Notes under the pieces: model-generated
Database searches by the model: none
The model's input: the letters and a program-made list of their open reading frames with translations, nothing else
Told to the model about the DNA's origin: nothing
Position numbers and translations under genes: made by a program
Shown: positions 41,229 to 52,888 of the stretch, piece by piece
Layout: each line of letters opens with the position of its first letter
Numbering within the stretch: position 1 is the stretch's first letter
Assembly (NCBI GenBank): GCA_902984215.1
Contig: CADWAF010001920.1
Span: 1-64,000 of the forward strand
Source: Willaertia magna
Lineage: Eukaryota; Heterolobosea; Eutetramitea; Acrasida; Naegleriidae
Reading direction: 5' to 3'
Length of the DNA: 64,000 nt

Positions 41229-41741
41229 TTATTTCAATTTTTCCAAGTTGATTGGAACTGTTTTAGAGCTGTCCAACCACAATGCATAAATTGAGTGTGC
41301 TTCCACTTCATTCTTATTATCTACAAATACTGGGTGAAGTAAGACAGGTTGTCCAACACATGTTGTTAAGGTCCAAGCCATCACTGTTGCAAAAAACTTT
41401 TCAACCAAATCCTTTCCAACAATATCACTAACAAATTATTATTAATATAAGTCTAACAACACTTACATTTCAAACATTGGTATTACATGAGGACCAACAG
41501 GGTGAGGCCAAACTTTTAGGGTTTAGAAATGCAGATCTAATTTCAACCTACCAACAACTCTCAAATCATTGCCGAATCTCTCTTTTGCTTCTTCAAACAA
41601 TAATTTACTACGTTCTAATTGTTCCGTATCATTTGGATAATAATAAATATGAAAACTTTATTGGATAAGTGTTTGATTTACTACTGTTCAAACTTACTGG
41701 TATCCTATAATCTCTTCTTCCTTTAACATTTTTTTGAACAT
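41229..41741 (-). CDS. DOPA 4,5-dioxygenase-like protein
   Basis: Four small exons (41698-41741, 41552-41655, 41467-41512, 41229-41427) encode 130 residues. The joined product has FHIYYYP near the start, VWPHPVGPHVIPMFEI across exons 2-4, VGQPVLLHPVF, and AHSIYALW, matching the small DOPA 4,5-dioxygenase family, where the His of HIYY, PHPVGPH and LHP are metal and substrate ligands. Such enzymes extradiol-cleave DOPA or related catechols and are known in plants (betalain pathway), fungi and bacteria. The substrate here is unknown. Exon 3 is only 46 nt. I used the first Met (MFKKM); a Met four codons later has the better A-run leader. The gene lies 25 bp after the elongase stop on the same strand. 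Confidence 0.8.
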
Positions 41742-41766
41742 TGAATCATTGTACAACTCCGGATTG

Positions 41767-42689
41767 TTACTCTGATTTTGGCTTTCTAATGTATGAAGTG
41801 ATATAAAAATTAATAAATTGTAAAATTAAGATACCATTAGTAACGTGTGACAAAATACCAGCATTGAAACCCTTCTTACATTCATTGGTATCTTTAATAA
41901 AGAACCAATAAGTTACAAGTAAGAAACCACTAAATAATTGAATAATTTGCCCAGCAGTCAATATTGTCTTCCATTTCAATGTATATCCTTGAGCAGTTCT
42001 TAAGTAGTAGTAATACATAACTGTGTGAATTAAAGAATTTACTAAAATACACCACCAACCTCCAACAAACCAATCATCAACAAGCCAAGACCAAGTAATC
42101 CAAACCATCATTACATGATGGAAAATATGTAAAGTAATTAATGGTTTTCTTTTTAAAATAATTAATAGGGTATCTATTAATTCATAATACTTTGAAACAT
42201 GATAAACAAAAAACCAAAATCCAATTGGACCAGTTGTAACTGGAGAGCTTTCATCCGTGTCTAGTGGACATACTGCCCCTCTGAAAATTCCTTCGCTCTA
42301 AACAAGGTTCGAATTTAAACAAAAATAGATCGTTGGTAAGAGATATCCATACAATAACCATTTAGAATGTTACTTACCATACATCTATTAAAAACAGTAT
42401 AAACAATTCCAACAAGCATTGCAAATGAAAGAGCAATCAAATTTATATTGTGAAATTGTGTGAAAAAATACATTATTGAACCATCCTTGTCTTTCTTATT
42501 TTTTATATCAGTAGTTTTACTGTTTTCACTTCTTTCTGGTTTTAGGAATAATTTTGCTGAGTATGCAACAATTAAATAAACAACAGAAGTAATCAATGGA
42601 TATTTCCAGTCCAATATTCCTTCTACATCTTTCACATTAAATTGATAATAATTTTCTTCAAGCCATTTTGCTGCAGCAAGAGGTAACAT
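41767..42689 (-). CDS. ELO-family fatty-acid elongase
   Basis: Two exons, 42378-42689 and 41767-42297, encode 280 residues joined NRCM-SEGIFRG. It carries the ELO signature: YHVSKYYELIDTLLIIL followed by the HxxHH box (HIFHHVMMVW) and HTVMYYYYLRTA, then a further helix with GQIIQL and the Lys/Ser-rich ER tail (SYIRKPKSE). At least six TM helices are evident. It would be the condensing enzyme that adds two carbons from malonyl-CoA to fatty acyl-CoA in the ER. DKKDKDG-like hydrophilic residues form the first loop. The 'H-x-x-H-H' form and S-K-x-x-E/D motif do not allow the preferred chain length to be told. Confidence 0.92.
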
Positions 42690-42879
42690 ATTTTGTCAAT
42701 TTTTTTAGCTCACCCAACATTGTGAATCTTCCGGAAAGTTTTGTAAATTCCCGGTACCGCCAAAACAAAATTGTATGAACAACCAATTTGAGGATTACAA
42801 ATTGCACTGTGCCCCTTTGAGGATTGCAAAAGTTGGACAGTAACAACCAAGTAGATGAACTAGAATCATCAGCACAGAT

Positions 42880-44763
42880 CTAAAGGTTCAGTTTAATGAT
42901 AGAAAGGTGTCCATCTACCATGTTGCAAATTCTTTCACCAAAGGTTTCATCTGGTAATAACCAAAAGATATTAACAATGTTTTGATTATCAATTGTTACC
43001 TTAATACTTCTAAAACTAATGCTTAATGACTCGGAATCCATCAATACTACTTCATTTGGAAATTGTCTTTGAATTATGCCATAAATTTGCTCTAATAACT
43101 CCTTTGCATTATTAGAATTTGTGGGTAATTTACGCATAAAACTAAGTTTGTGTTGGCGTAATCCCAATTCTTTTGCTGCTTGAGAAGGTTCAAGTAATGA
43201 TAGATCCGGTAATTGGGAATTAGGGTTATTTCTTGATATCAAAACGCCCTCAATCTTTTTCTTCTTTCCAAAGTCTAAAATTCCATCACTATCATCTAAT
43301 AATTGTTCTTTAATTCCTAACGATAATGTTCTCTTTAATAAATTTAAACTAACATTAACTGGTTGTGAGTGTTGTGTATCTGTTTTAATTTTCACAGTAA
43401 AACCGTTTGGTGGATCGAAACAAGGTATTTTAAATTCTGATTCAATTTTTTGTTTAAAGAATGCCATCTTATCTTTTTCACCATGTACCAACATTACATT
43501 CTTTGGTTGAGCAGTTCTAATTAATTGTAAAATACCTTTGGCATCTGCATGAGCACTAAAAGAAATTGGTTTAACTTCACATTTCATATCTATTACGGTT
43601 CTTGAATCCACTTCTATTTTAGCATTCTTATTATCTTTGTTTTTTAGCACTTTATTTCCAACTGTACCTTCAACACAATAACCAGGAAGAATTACCTTAT
43701 TATTTTCACTTGTTGCCCACTTTTTAAAAACTTCTAATGACATACCAGCATGCAACATACCTGGTGTTGCAAATAATACCATTGGACCAGGTAAATCCAT
43801 TAAGCTTCTGTCAAAAGATTGAATATTACTAAAATTAAATAAATTTCGTTTCTGATCAAATAATGTAGTTTTAATCTTTTCATTTGTCCAATTAATATAA
43901 AGTTGATAATAATAATTTGCTTTTTCAACTAAACCAGCTGAAAAATAAATTGGTACAGTTTTACCCAAGTTCTTTCTTTCCCAATAAGTTTCAAGTAAAA
44001 TACAAAGCTCTTGAACACGTCCAAGAGCAAAAACAGGGATAAGTACTTTTCCCTTCTTATTTACAACAGTATCATAGACTTGTTTACAAAAATCTCTTTC
44101 TCTACTACTCTTTGAATCTCTTATTGTTGTGGCATATGTTGTTTCTGTAATTAATAAATCAGGTCTACACCTGTCAATCGCTGCACTACCTAAATGTCTG
44201 TCAGCAGTCATATTATAATCACCTGTATAGACAACACTGGCTCCTGTAGCCAAATCTTTTACGTAGAACATAGCAGCGCCCAAAACGTGACCAGCGTAGT
44301 ATGGCTTAATTTCTAATTCATCATCCAAAACAACTGTTTGATGTAAATTTAATGGTTGAATTTTCTTCATACAATTTTTAATATCATCAGAAGAAAAGAA
44401 ATTCGTTGAAGAATCACCTTTCCTATCAACCATAACTCTTCTCATATCTTCTAATAAAATAGGAGCAATTGCTTTTGTAGGGTAAGTCATATAAATTGGT
44501 CCATCATATCCACAAACTTCTGTAAAATAAGGTAATGCGCCACAATGATCAAGGTGAAAATGTGAAATAATAACACAATCTATATTTTGAGTAAATTGTC
44601 CTGTTTTTGAAATGAATTTAAAATCCGGAAATTTTCTTTCATCATTATAACCCATGTGCATTCCGCAATCGAACATTATTGTTTTTCTACCCAAAGTAAC
44701 AATAACACAACTTCTACCTACATCTTGTCCAGCTCCTAGAGGTGTTACTTTGATATGACTCAT
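42880..44763 (-). CDS. INTS11: Integrator complex subunit 11, RNA endonuclease
   Basis: 627 residues. A metallo-beta-lactamase/beta-CASP nuclease, closest in pattern to INTS11: TPLGAGQDVGRSC at the start, the zinc site HFHLDHCGALPYF (His68-His73), YDGPIYMTYPTKAIAPILLED, VLGAAMF, YTGDYN, the Asp in LITETTYATT, FALGRVQELCILLE, and the later SAHAD and HGEKDKM motifs. It would cut nascent RNA ends (snRNA 3' ends and paused transcripts) in the nucleus as part of Integrator, paired with INTS9. The close relative CPSF73 lacks the QDVGRSC string. The C-terminal domain is Lys-containing and of normal length. Single exon, start after an A-run leader. Its 5' end faces C2CD3, with an E2F-like site between. 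Confidence 0.94.
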   Translation of the reverse strand: MSHIKVTPLGAGQDVGRSCVIVTLGRKTIMFDCGMHMGYNDERKFPDFKFISKTGQFTQNIDCVIISHFHLDHCGALPYFTEVCGYDGPIYMTYPTKAIAPILLEDMRRVMVDRKGDSSTNFFSSDDIKNCMKKIQPLNLHQTVVLDDELEIKPYYAGHVLGAAMFYVKDLATGASVVYTGDYNMTADRHLGSAAIDRCRPDLLITETTYATTIRDSKSSRERDFCKQVYDTVVNKKGKVLIPVFALGRVQELCILLETYWERKNLGKTVPIYFSAGLVEKANYYYQLYINWTNEKIKTTLFDQKRNLFNFSNIQSFDRSLMDLPGPMVLFATPGMLHAGMSLEVFKKWATSENNKVILPGYCVEGTVGNKVLKNKDNKNAKIEVDSRTVIDMKCEVKPISFSAHADAKGILQLIRTAQPKNVMLVHGEKDKMAFFKQKIESEFKIPCFDPPNGFTVKIKTDTQHSQPVNVSLNLLKRTLSLGIKEQLLDDSDGILDFGKKKKIEGVLISRNNPNSQLPDLSLLEPSQAAKELGLRQHKLSFMRKLPTNSNNAKELLEQIYGIIQRQFPNEVVLMDSESLSISFRSIKVTIDNQNIVNIFWLLPDETFGERICNMVDGHLSIIKLNL

Positions 44764-44799
44764 TTTTTTAATTGAATCATTTACTTGCGTATGAAATCA

Positions 44800-44807
44800 T
44801 TTCCCGC
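44800..44807 (+). promoter_or_regulatory. E2F-type site TTTCCCGC
   Basis: Exact TTTCCCGC in the 89-bp spacer between INTS11 and C2CD3 start codons, 46 bp before the latter. The sequence is the canonical E2F/DP binding core. GC-rich octamers are rare in these spacers. See the matching sites at 58462 and 59085. Confidence 0.45.
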
Positions 44808-44852
44808 TTAAATGCGATTATAATTTTCTAACCCAAAAAATGCAGGTAAAGG

Positions 44853-47800
44853 ATGAAGAAAGCAAACAAAGATAAAAAACCATTAAATAATACTGTACAT
44901 AATAATGTAAAGAATGATAATCCTTATTTTAATGTAGATAAATTTCAACCATTACTAGGTGAAAGTCTTCCTCCGAAAGTTCAAGGTTTAACTTTAGGAG
45001 AGGTTTACATTTGCGTTCATTGTATTTCATGGGAAACTGATTACAGAAATATTCACTTTCTAATTCATCCCTTGTGGTGGGGTTCTGATGAAAGGTTTGT
45101 TGAGTTAATTCCTCCAACAACAGAAGAGGAGATTGTTAAGGAAAAATCAAGAATTTCAGTAGTTTACCCAATTAAAAGACCAGAAGAAATATTTATTAAA
45201 TATTTATTTGGTAAGTTTAGAAAGAACTGACATTTTAATTTAAATATACAGGAGCAAAAGCGCTGACACTTTTAGTTATTAACCCTGTGTCTAAGGAAAT
45301 AATGGGTGAGGCAGAAATTCCCTTAATTGGGTTAAACTCCAATAGCCCTATAAACAAACAGTAAGTTTTTGTCATTTCTAAAATATTAAATTTTAAAGGT
45401 GGTTTAATGTACGAAGAGCAGACTTTGTAATTGCACATATGCAAGTGTCTTTAGCAATTACTTTCTTTTCTTCTTTTCCACCACAAACTGAGAAATCACC
45501 CACTACAATTGGGGCTCTTAAGCGAGAAATGTCACCAATACCTAACACAGAAACCAAATTCTTATTAGAAACTCCTCCTCCCCAACACATACAAGTACAA
45601 AAACAACCCTTCCAACAAGTAAAGTTTAGTAATGATGTAAATGAAAAATTAGATAATTGTAAAGACAAATTAGAAGAAAAAGTTGTGACAAACCCTTTTA
45701 ATACTCCTCCAACTAATACCATTAAAAAGCCTAATGAATTGAAAACTAATTTAATTGCTAACTTGTTACAAAATGCTAATCAACTAGGACAACAATTTAA
45801 TCAATATTTTGCAGATAGTAACATTCCATTAGTAGATACACAATTAATTCAACTGTTAAACAATTCTTCTTCCAGTATTAATAGTACTCCAAGAAAAGGT
45901 TTTTTAGTAGATGATTCATTTTCTCCTTCTATCTCAACAGTTTCTTCCAGAGCAACAGAAAGAAAAGAATTATTGTCAGAGATTTCTTTCAATGAAGAAG
46001 AAGAAGATGATAACGAACATCAATTTACTTCTCCAATCCAACAACAGCCCGTTTATGGCCACCCCCCTTATTTCCCTTTTTTTGCTCCTCCCCGTAATGT
46101 AATACCTCCTTTCTTTCCCCCTTCTGACAAAATGTGTAATAATCCAATCAATGAACAACCTCCATTATCCCCCATTACTTCCCCTAAGAAAAAACAAATA
46201 GAAAAAGGTAATAAAACACCTGAAAAGCCTATACATCAGCATACCCATTTACATGCACACTTGCATATAAAAGAAGAAACAAACCCACAAGTTGTTGTGA
46301 CAACAAAAGTAAGTAATTAGTATTTCAAACTATTTTTATTAATTTTATCGTTATAGTTCTGTATTATGTTCCATGTAATTGCAGCAACATTGCTCAAAAA
46401 ACCTGAGGAAGAACACAATACTTATAAAGTGAAAATGCAGTGTAGACTTCCTTTTGGAGGAGAGAGAGGAAAATCAACCCAATATATGGTAGTGACACAT
46501 AATGAAGAAGTCAGAGTAAATACCTATGAGATATTTGCTTTTTCCAATCAAAAGACTTTTTTACCAAAATTCAATGACTGTAGTTTTGTAATTGAATTAT
46601 TTGACAGCAAGAATAATTTCTTAGGGCTATCAATGCTTGAACTTTCTAAATTTTTTGAGGTTTTTTCAAAAGAGGAGCCACCAGTGTATTTATTCCCTCA
46701 TAAAGAAGAACCTGTAATTGGACACTATGGTCCTTGTCTTTGCACTAACCCTATAACAAATGAAACTATATGCGAATTAAATGCTGTGCTAGCATTTGGA
46801 AGTGAGTCACAAGTCAAGGGTTTCCTTAATTATCAACGAGCTGCCATGACAATCCAAACATTTTTCAGAACATCAATGTCCAAATCTAAAGATAGAAACA
46901 ATAACAAAAAAGAAGAAAATGAAATCGAAGAAATACATTATATCCCTCAAAGGGAAGATAACTGCCCTCAAAAAAGAATTGAGAAAGACTTGCCAACGTT
47001 ACTTCAAAACGAAGCTAAAATTGTAATGCCACAGAATGAATTAGAAGAACACTTTGATTCTTATGAAGAAGATTTAATAAGTCAAAATTCTAATGAAAGT
47101 TATGAAATTCCAGATATCAATGTTCAAAGACAAACTAAAATCTATATTCCAAGTTGTATACCACTGCCTACCTACTCCATTTTAACATTTAAAATTAAAA
47201 GAGCTACTGGTTTAAAAGAGGCTGCCATCCTCTGTAGTACTCACAACTCGCACGTCAGACTTGCCTGTCAGATTGGCCTCAACCCATTTATTGAGTTTGA
47301 AGGACTGTTTGAAGACGAAAAAGTAATTCAAACTTCAATTCAAGCTAAAACTTTTTGTCCAGTTTGGAATTTTGAAAAGGATTTTGAATTGTTGTTGGAT
47401 GAATCTACCTATTTATTCTTTATGCAAAAGGAAATAATTTTTAATGTTTATCACAAGATTGAGAAATCAAGAGTGGTTGGGGCTACAACCCCTTCCAATA
47501 CGCTTCTTGGTACAGTCTCTATATCCCTTAATCAACTATTCACTTCTAGAAATGGCATAAATGGTTGGTTTGATATTTTTTCATCAGAAAACAACCAAAT
47601 TGGAACACTAGATATTTCAATTCATTTTGACGAAGGAACTGTAAACAGTCTATTTTGTAATCATTTTACAACAGAGAAAATAATTGGACCACCTTTTGAC
47701 ATTTGTAGATTTACTATTATTTTGGAAGAATTAATAATTCCGAAAGATATAGTGAAAGAACTAACCCCTTTTTATATACTAGAAAGAGAAACTATGTATC

Positions 47801-49218
47801 CTTGTTACTTTTTTGTTTCATATAAATTTTATAAGGAAAAAAGAGTGGAAAGTAGACTTTACAAAGCATCTAGCTCTTTAGATAAGCTAACTTTACATCA
47901 CACCGTCGAATTTAAAAAGATATTGGACCAGGAAACTCTTAAACAAATTTCTCAAGATAAATTAGCTATTGATATTTTCTTTTCAGTTCAAGAAGAAAAA
48001 AAAGAAAATGAAAAATCAATAAGGGCAAATGCAAAACTGTTAGGGACTGCATATGTGGATGTTATAAAATTGTTGGATAAAAGAAAGTTGACTAAGGATA
48101 AGATTGTTTGGATAGGAGGGTTATACCGATTAATTAATACTGACACTGAAAGTGTGTCTAATGGAAATATTAAACTAAAAATCAATTGTGAATCTATTAC
48201 AAACGAAACAAATAATAACTATACAAAATATAATATAGTTAATGTGAAAGAAAAAGGAGTACAGTATAGTGATAACAATGATAGCGAAGATGAGGAACAA
48301 AGCCCTTTAAAAGAAAATGGGGAACCAGAATTTACTAAAGCTGAGTACGATCTTAAATTTCAGGAGTTAGATGATGAAATATTAAAAACGTCAACCTCAA
48401 AGCGTGTAAGAGCCTCTGTTACTACCACTTATTCTCGCTCCATTGCCTCAGAGCCAATTGACCCACAAGAACTAATTGAATTAATTAACGAAACCAAAAC
48501 TCCAATGAAATCCCCAATTAAAACTCCTCCAACCAAGATTGTGAACTACTTGAATGTTTATATTGAGGAAGCATTCAATCTTCCATTGCAAACTTCTGTC
48601 AAAAGTATTAAGCCCAAAGAACCTTCAACTAATGTTGCTATTGTTTCAAAAACTCATTCTATTCCTCAAGAAATTAAAACCCATTTCACTACAAAAGTTA
48701 TTGAAAGTGATTGTAATCCTAAATGGAATGAATATTATCAAATGCCACTGACTGCCTACATAGACACTTTGATATTCCAAGTTTGGCATTACGAAAACAA
48801 TAATGTATCTCCAAAATTAATTGGTCAATGTTTTGTTGATGTTACTGGTTTGAGCTATGGAATGAGAAGAATTGATGGCTGGTATCATATTGAGGATGTT
48901 GAAAAAAGACAAAATATAATTGCTCAACTTAAGGTAGCAATATCAGCAGAGCAACCAGTGGACTGGAAGCCAACAACTAATGAAATATTCCAAGACAACC
49001 ATGCAAATGACGAAGGAGATTACCAACCTGAGGCGAGCACTTTTGTTGCAAACATTGATTTTGATAACCTAAATATTGAGGATTTAATACAAGGAATTAG
49101 CAATTCTAAGCCAATTATTGAGGATGAGGTGGAAATAGACGAAAACAAGTTAGCCAATGACAAAGAGAAATTGAAAACAATGTTGGAAGATTTGGACAAT
49201 TTAAAGAATAAACTCTAA
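44853..49218 (+). CDS. C2CD3: C2CD3-like C2-domain protein, basal body assembly
   Basis: Four exons (44853-45210, 45252-45360, 45399-46308, 46357-49218), 1412 residues. The N-terminus has the C2CD3-type C2 domain (PPKVQGLTLGEVYICVH, GAKALTLLVINP, WFNVRRADFVIAHMQVSL), followed by a disordered Pro/Gln/Ser region, then further C2 domains (YKVKMQCRLPFGG; FKIKRATGLKEAAIL to GTVSISLNQLFTSRNGINGWFDI; DTLIFQVWHYENN to GMRRIDGWYHIED). An IQ-like motif (TIQTFFRTSMSK) lies after the second. C2CD3 caps the distal end of centrioles, sets their length and supports appendages. In an organism that builds basal bodies de novo when turning into a flagellate, it would serve that step. The Gly-Trp-(Y/F) ends of C2 domains support the family call. 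A short upstream ATG at 44840 is out of frame. Confidence 0.85.
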
Positions 49219-49239
49219 TTTATTAACAAAACTATTATA

Positions 49240-49359
49240 ATGCCTAGAAAAACGGTGCCACAAGAGAGAAAGGAAAAAGTTCAAGAAAGAGATGTTCTAA
49301 CATCAACATTTCTTGGACACTCTCCTTTTTCACTTGTAACTGGTGGAGAAATGTCTTAG
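49240..49359 (+). other. 39-codon small ORF
   Basis: ATG at 49240 opens a frame to TAG at 49359, encoding MPRKTVPQERKEK... and ending FLGHSPFSLVTGGEMS. It lies 21 bp after the C2CD3 stop, in the convergent spacer before the DCP2 stop. Higher GC than normal spacers and a mixed amino-acid composition make it worth noting, but it may just be 3' UTR. Confidence 0.25.
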
Positions 49360-49393
49360 GGAATGGTAGTTGTTGTTGAGGAAAACAGCTCAC

Positions 49394-50464
49394 TTAAACG
49401 ATAACCTTTTCAAAAGAGAAGGTATTTAACCACGAATCACCCATGTCCTCACATGGTTCATAGGAGTAACTTAATGCAGGTGAGTTGTTCTGAGGGGAAA
49501 GTTGTTTTCTTTGGAAGATGGAAAGATTTGGGGTTTGTTTGAATGGAGTACTAGTAGAATGGGAAGGGGAATGGTGAACAGAACGTTTGATATTTCTAGG
49601 AGGTGTTCTAGGAGCCTCAATTACATCACTAGGAGTATGCATAATGCTTGGCATTGTCATCTTGTAGTTGTTAATCCATTGTTTTAAATCTTGCAAGAAT
49701 GGTTTGACGGACCAGAAATTTCCTTTTGCTTCTTTTCTCATAATTTCGTCAATGTTAAACCAACAAATTTGAGAAATTTCTTTTCTTGTTTGAGTGTTAA
49801 ACTTTGTAGCTATTGGAACGAAAGGAGAAATAAATAATTTAACATATTGTTCGCTAAATTGCCCCTCCAAGTATTGATCTCTTAGAATATAAGAGGAGCA
49901 ATCAAAACCTACTTCTTCTTTTCCTTCTCTAATAGCGCAGGTAACTTCTTCTTCATCCTTATTAATTTTTCCTCTAGGGAATGACCAGGACTTAGAATTC
50001 CAACCTTTAACCAATACAACATTTTCTAAACTTTCATCAAGAAGCACAACACCACACACAGGAACACTAGTTTTGTAATTAATAAAGGATTTAATATGTT
50101 GTTCAACTGTTGCTTGATATGGTTTTAAATATGGACAGTGAGCAAATACCTTGTCCGCAAATTGATGGAGATTAAGTTTTGGTAGACTAGGATCATTTTC
50201 CCTGTAGAAATCCAAATAGAACCAATAGGCTTCTTCAATTTGGAAAAATAACCTATCGAACGACTCATGTTCTTCTTCTGGGCAGTTTAAAATAAATTTT
50301 ACGCATAATTCATCTAATACTTCTTCTAAACTTTTACCGCGATGATGCTTAGTCTCATTTTCATATTTAGAATATTTTCTAGGAGACCTTCTTGTTGGGG
50401 ATTTTCTATTATTGTTATTAGAAATAGTATTCATGTTCAAGTTATTTCTTGGTTTTAATACCAT
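49394..50464 (-). CDS. DCP2: mRNA-decapping enzyme DCP2
   Basis: 356 residues. The alpha-helical Box A regulatory domain is at about 40-135 (LDELCVKFILNCPEEEHES, FQIEEAYWFYLDFY, HQFADKVFAHCPYLKPY), then the Nudix domain with its full signature GKINKDEEEVTCAIREGKEEVGFD (spread over about 170-195), the metal-binding Glu in REGKEEVG, and Box B (TRKEISQICWFNIDEI). DCP2 removes the 5' cap before 5'-3' decay in the cytoplasm and P-bodies. The C-terminal ~80 residues are Ser/Pro-rich with short linear motifs. Both flanks of the protein are disordered and basic at the N-terminus. Single exon. All catalytic residues are intact. Confidence 0.95.
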   Translation of the reverse strand: MVLKPRNNLNMNTISNNNNRKSPTRRSPRKYSKYENETKHHRGKSLEEVLDELCVKFILNCPEEEHESFDRLFFQIEEAYWFYLDFYRENDPSLPKLNLHQFADKVFAHCPYLKPYQATVEQHIKSFINYKTSVPVCGVVLLDESLENVVLVKGWNSKSWSFPRGKINKDEEEVTCAIREGKEEVGFDCSSYILRDQYLEGQFSEQYVKLFISPFVPIATKFNTQTRKEISQICWFNIDEIMRKEAKGNFWSVKPFLQDLKQWINNYKMTMPSIMHTPSDVIEAPRTPPRNIKRSVHHSPSHSTSTPFKQTPNLSIFQRKQLSPQNNSPALSYSYEPCEDMGDSWLNTFSFEKVIV

Positions 50465-51440
50465 TGTTGTTGATATGAATGTTAGGAGTTGATATGTTTA
50501 AAAAAGAAAATGGGATATATAATTAAAAAGCAAGCCTACTACTATAAAGTATATATATACAGCACTTTATGCAAAAACTTGGAATATTAATTCTTCTTAT
50601 TACGTGCGTTTGAAAAAACTATAAAAAATTCAGTTATTTAAACCTTTGTTACGTTGCTGAACACTTTTTGATGTGCTCTATTAGAAGTTGGTTATTAATT
50701 TTTTTTTTGAAGAGTAAAAATGAGGAGGATGCGAAATTTTTTGTAATGGTTGAAGGGAACAAATCTAAACTTAGGTTTTGCACATAAAAAATTTTACAAT
50801 GATGCTTTTTGAATGATGTAACTTTTTGGACTTGTTATGTACATCAAAACCTTCGTAAGGTGCGAATATGCAAGGAGTGATGCTTACTAAATTTTAATTG
50901 ATTAACAAAAATTGATTTTTGGACTTTGACGTCTAATGGATTACACTTACTGGTGTACTGTCTAATAGGATCACAGATAACAAATTACTTCTAGGAACAT
51001 AATCTTTGAAGTATTTCGATGTTATCTATGCACTTTGAAAAGAGCAAACCTAATTATAAATTTAAACCGAATGTAAGTAAAACACAAAAATCTATTGTTG
51101 TGGAACTCGTTTGTTGTAAAGGAGAAAGTTAATTTATAGGAACTTCTATAATTACTTTGCAACTACGATTAACTGAATACAAATCTAGATTTGCTTCAAA
51201 AACGTGTTCGGTTTGCTGTTTTGGTTTTCTGGAAACCATACACATGAGAAGTAATTCCTTTAAACATAGAATTATACATTTAATATTATTATTTAACAAT
51301 TTCTTCCACCACAGGGACGACAAAACTCAATTAATTAGCGGCAGTCCCGGAATTGTCAATAATTTTTAGAGCCATAAAGAACTTTTGTTTTTTAATTCAA
51401 AAAAGTTTACAAAAAAAAGAAATTAATTTTAATCAAAAAA
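50465..51440. other. Intergenic region, ~980 bp, no supported gene
   Basis: Divergent spacer between DCP2 and the TUG-like gene. Short frames near 51129-51369 on both strands have no recognisable product. I looked for spliceosomal snRNA, SRP and tRNA signatures and saw none. It is more GC-mixed than the desert at 7.6-10.4 kb, so an unrecognised RNA gene or a lost gene is possible. Confidence 0.4.
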
Positions 51441-52886
51441 ATGTCTTCACTCACAATTGCCGGTCTCTCAATGAGATCAATATTGAAAATAGATGGACCT
51501 AACACAACAATGCAATCTATATTAAAGAACTTTTGTGAACAACATAAAATAAATCCAGATTATTATGGACTAAAATATAAAAATAAATCTGTTGATCTAG
51601 CTTTACGTAAGTAATTTTTATTATTAATATTTTAACCCTTTAAATTAGCATTTCGTTTAAGTGGTATTCCTAACAATGCAACAGTCGAAATTATTAAAAA
51701 ATCAAATTCCGAATCGCATAGCAAAGGAGCGGCAACATTAGGATTACAATTACCGGATGGACAAAGATTAAAAGGATTATTCCCATTAGATTATACTTTT
51801 TGGCAAGTTTTAAGAAAGTTTGAATTAAAAGAAGAAAATGTAAATATAACTAGATTTGTAGATGAAAAGAAGAATAAATATTGCATACCTTCATTAGCTT
51901 TAATGAATCAAGAAATTAAAACAATTGATGAATTAAAACAAACAAAATTAACTGAACTAGGTTTAAGAGATAATTCAAATGCTTTAATTAGATTATCTTT
52001 TATAATAACAGATAAAACCTTAGATGAAATGTTACCGGAAATAGAAGGTGGTGATGAAGGAGTACAGGTAAAGAAAAGAAAACAAACAAATTTAGTTGAA
52101 GAATCAAATAAAGAAGTAAAAGATCAAAACGAAATGCAAAAAGAAGAAGAACAATTAAATTCACCAACTTTAGGACAACAATCATCATCTTCATCAGATC
52201 CTATGGAAGAAGAAGAAGAAGATATTAAATTAGAAAATACAGTTGCAAAAGATATAAGATTATTTAAAAAGGGAGAAACATCATTTAATATTAATTTTGA
52301 AAATGTTGAAGAATCAGATTTTCAATTAAGTCAAACAGAATTACAATCAATGATTTCTTCTTTACATAAAGTACAAGAAGGTGGAGCTTTACTAACGAAA
52401 CAACAAAGAGAGAAGTTAGCAGAGAAGAAGGAAAGAGTATATAGTAAAGCATTAATAAGAGTTAGATTCCCAGATGGTTTAATGGTTCAAGGTACTTTTA
52501 AACCACAACATACTTTAAAACATGTTTATGATTTTGTTATTCAAACTTTACAAAACCCAGATACACCAATTTATTTATATGTTGCACCACCTATAAAACG
52601 ATTTGATGATTTAACACAAACATTAAAAGAAGCTAAACTTTTACCTGCAACTTTAATTAATGTTGGATTAGATTTAAAGAACCCAAATAGTAAACAATTT
52701 GATGAACCAAAATTAAAGGAAGAATTATTAAATCAAATAACTGAATTAGAATTTGTAGCTGTACCAAAGAATGAGAATGAAGAACAAAAACAACAAACCA
52801 AATCAAAATCGATAGCTTCTTCCTCTAAAGATAAAAACGAAAAACTTAAAGGATTACTTGCACGTATGACTAACAATAAGAAATAA
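51441..52886 (+). CDS. ASPSCR1: TUG/ASPSCR1-like UBX-domain protein
   Basis: Two exons, 51441-51606 and 51649-52886, encode 467 residues. The N-terminal ubiquitin-like fold follows the TUG1 pattern: LKIDGPNTTMQSILKNFCEQHKINPDYYGLKYKNKSVDLAL across the intron to PFRLSGIPNNATVEII. A second ubiquitin-like part (LQLPDGQRLKGLFP) and a C-terminal UBX domain (ALIRVRFPDGLMVQGTFKP, PIYLYVAPPIKRF) follow, with an acidic linker between. TUG proteins hold p97/VCP and tether vesicles; UBX binds p97. The PDG and FKP elements fit the UBX fold, though the F-P-R-type loop is replaced by VAPPIKRF. The gene is followed after only 2 bp by the next start codon on the same strand. Confidence 0.85.
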
Positions 52887-52888
52887 AA

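Noticed and set aside
42757..42768. CCGCCAAA near 42765 as another E2F-type site
   Set aside because: Differs from the TTTSSCGC core by its last base and lies well upstream of the elongase, so it was not counted with the three exact sites.
45393..45722. Minus-strand ORF across the C2CD3 second and third exons
   Set aside because: It spans an intron of a well-supported gene on the other strand and has no recognisable domain.
51129..51369. Overlapping short ORFs on both strands before the TUG-like gene
   Set aside because: Neither has a recognisable domain. One lacks an ATG. Treated as spacer.
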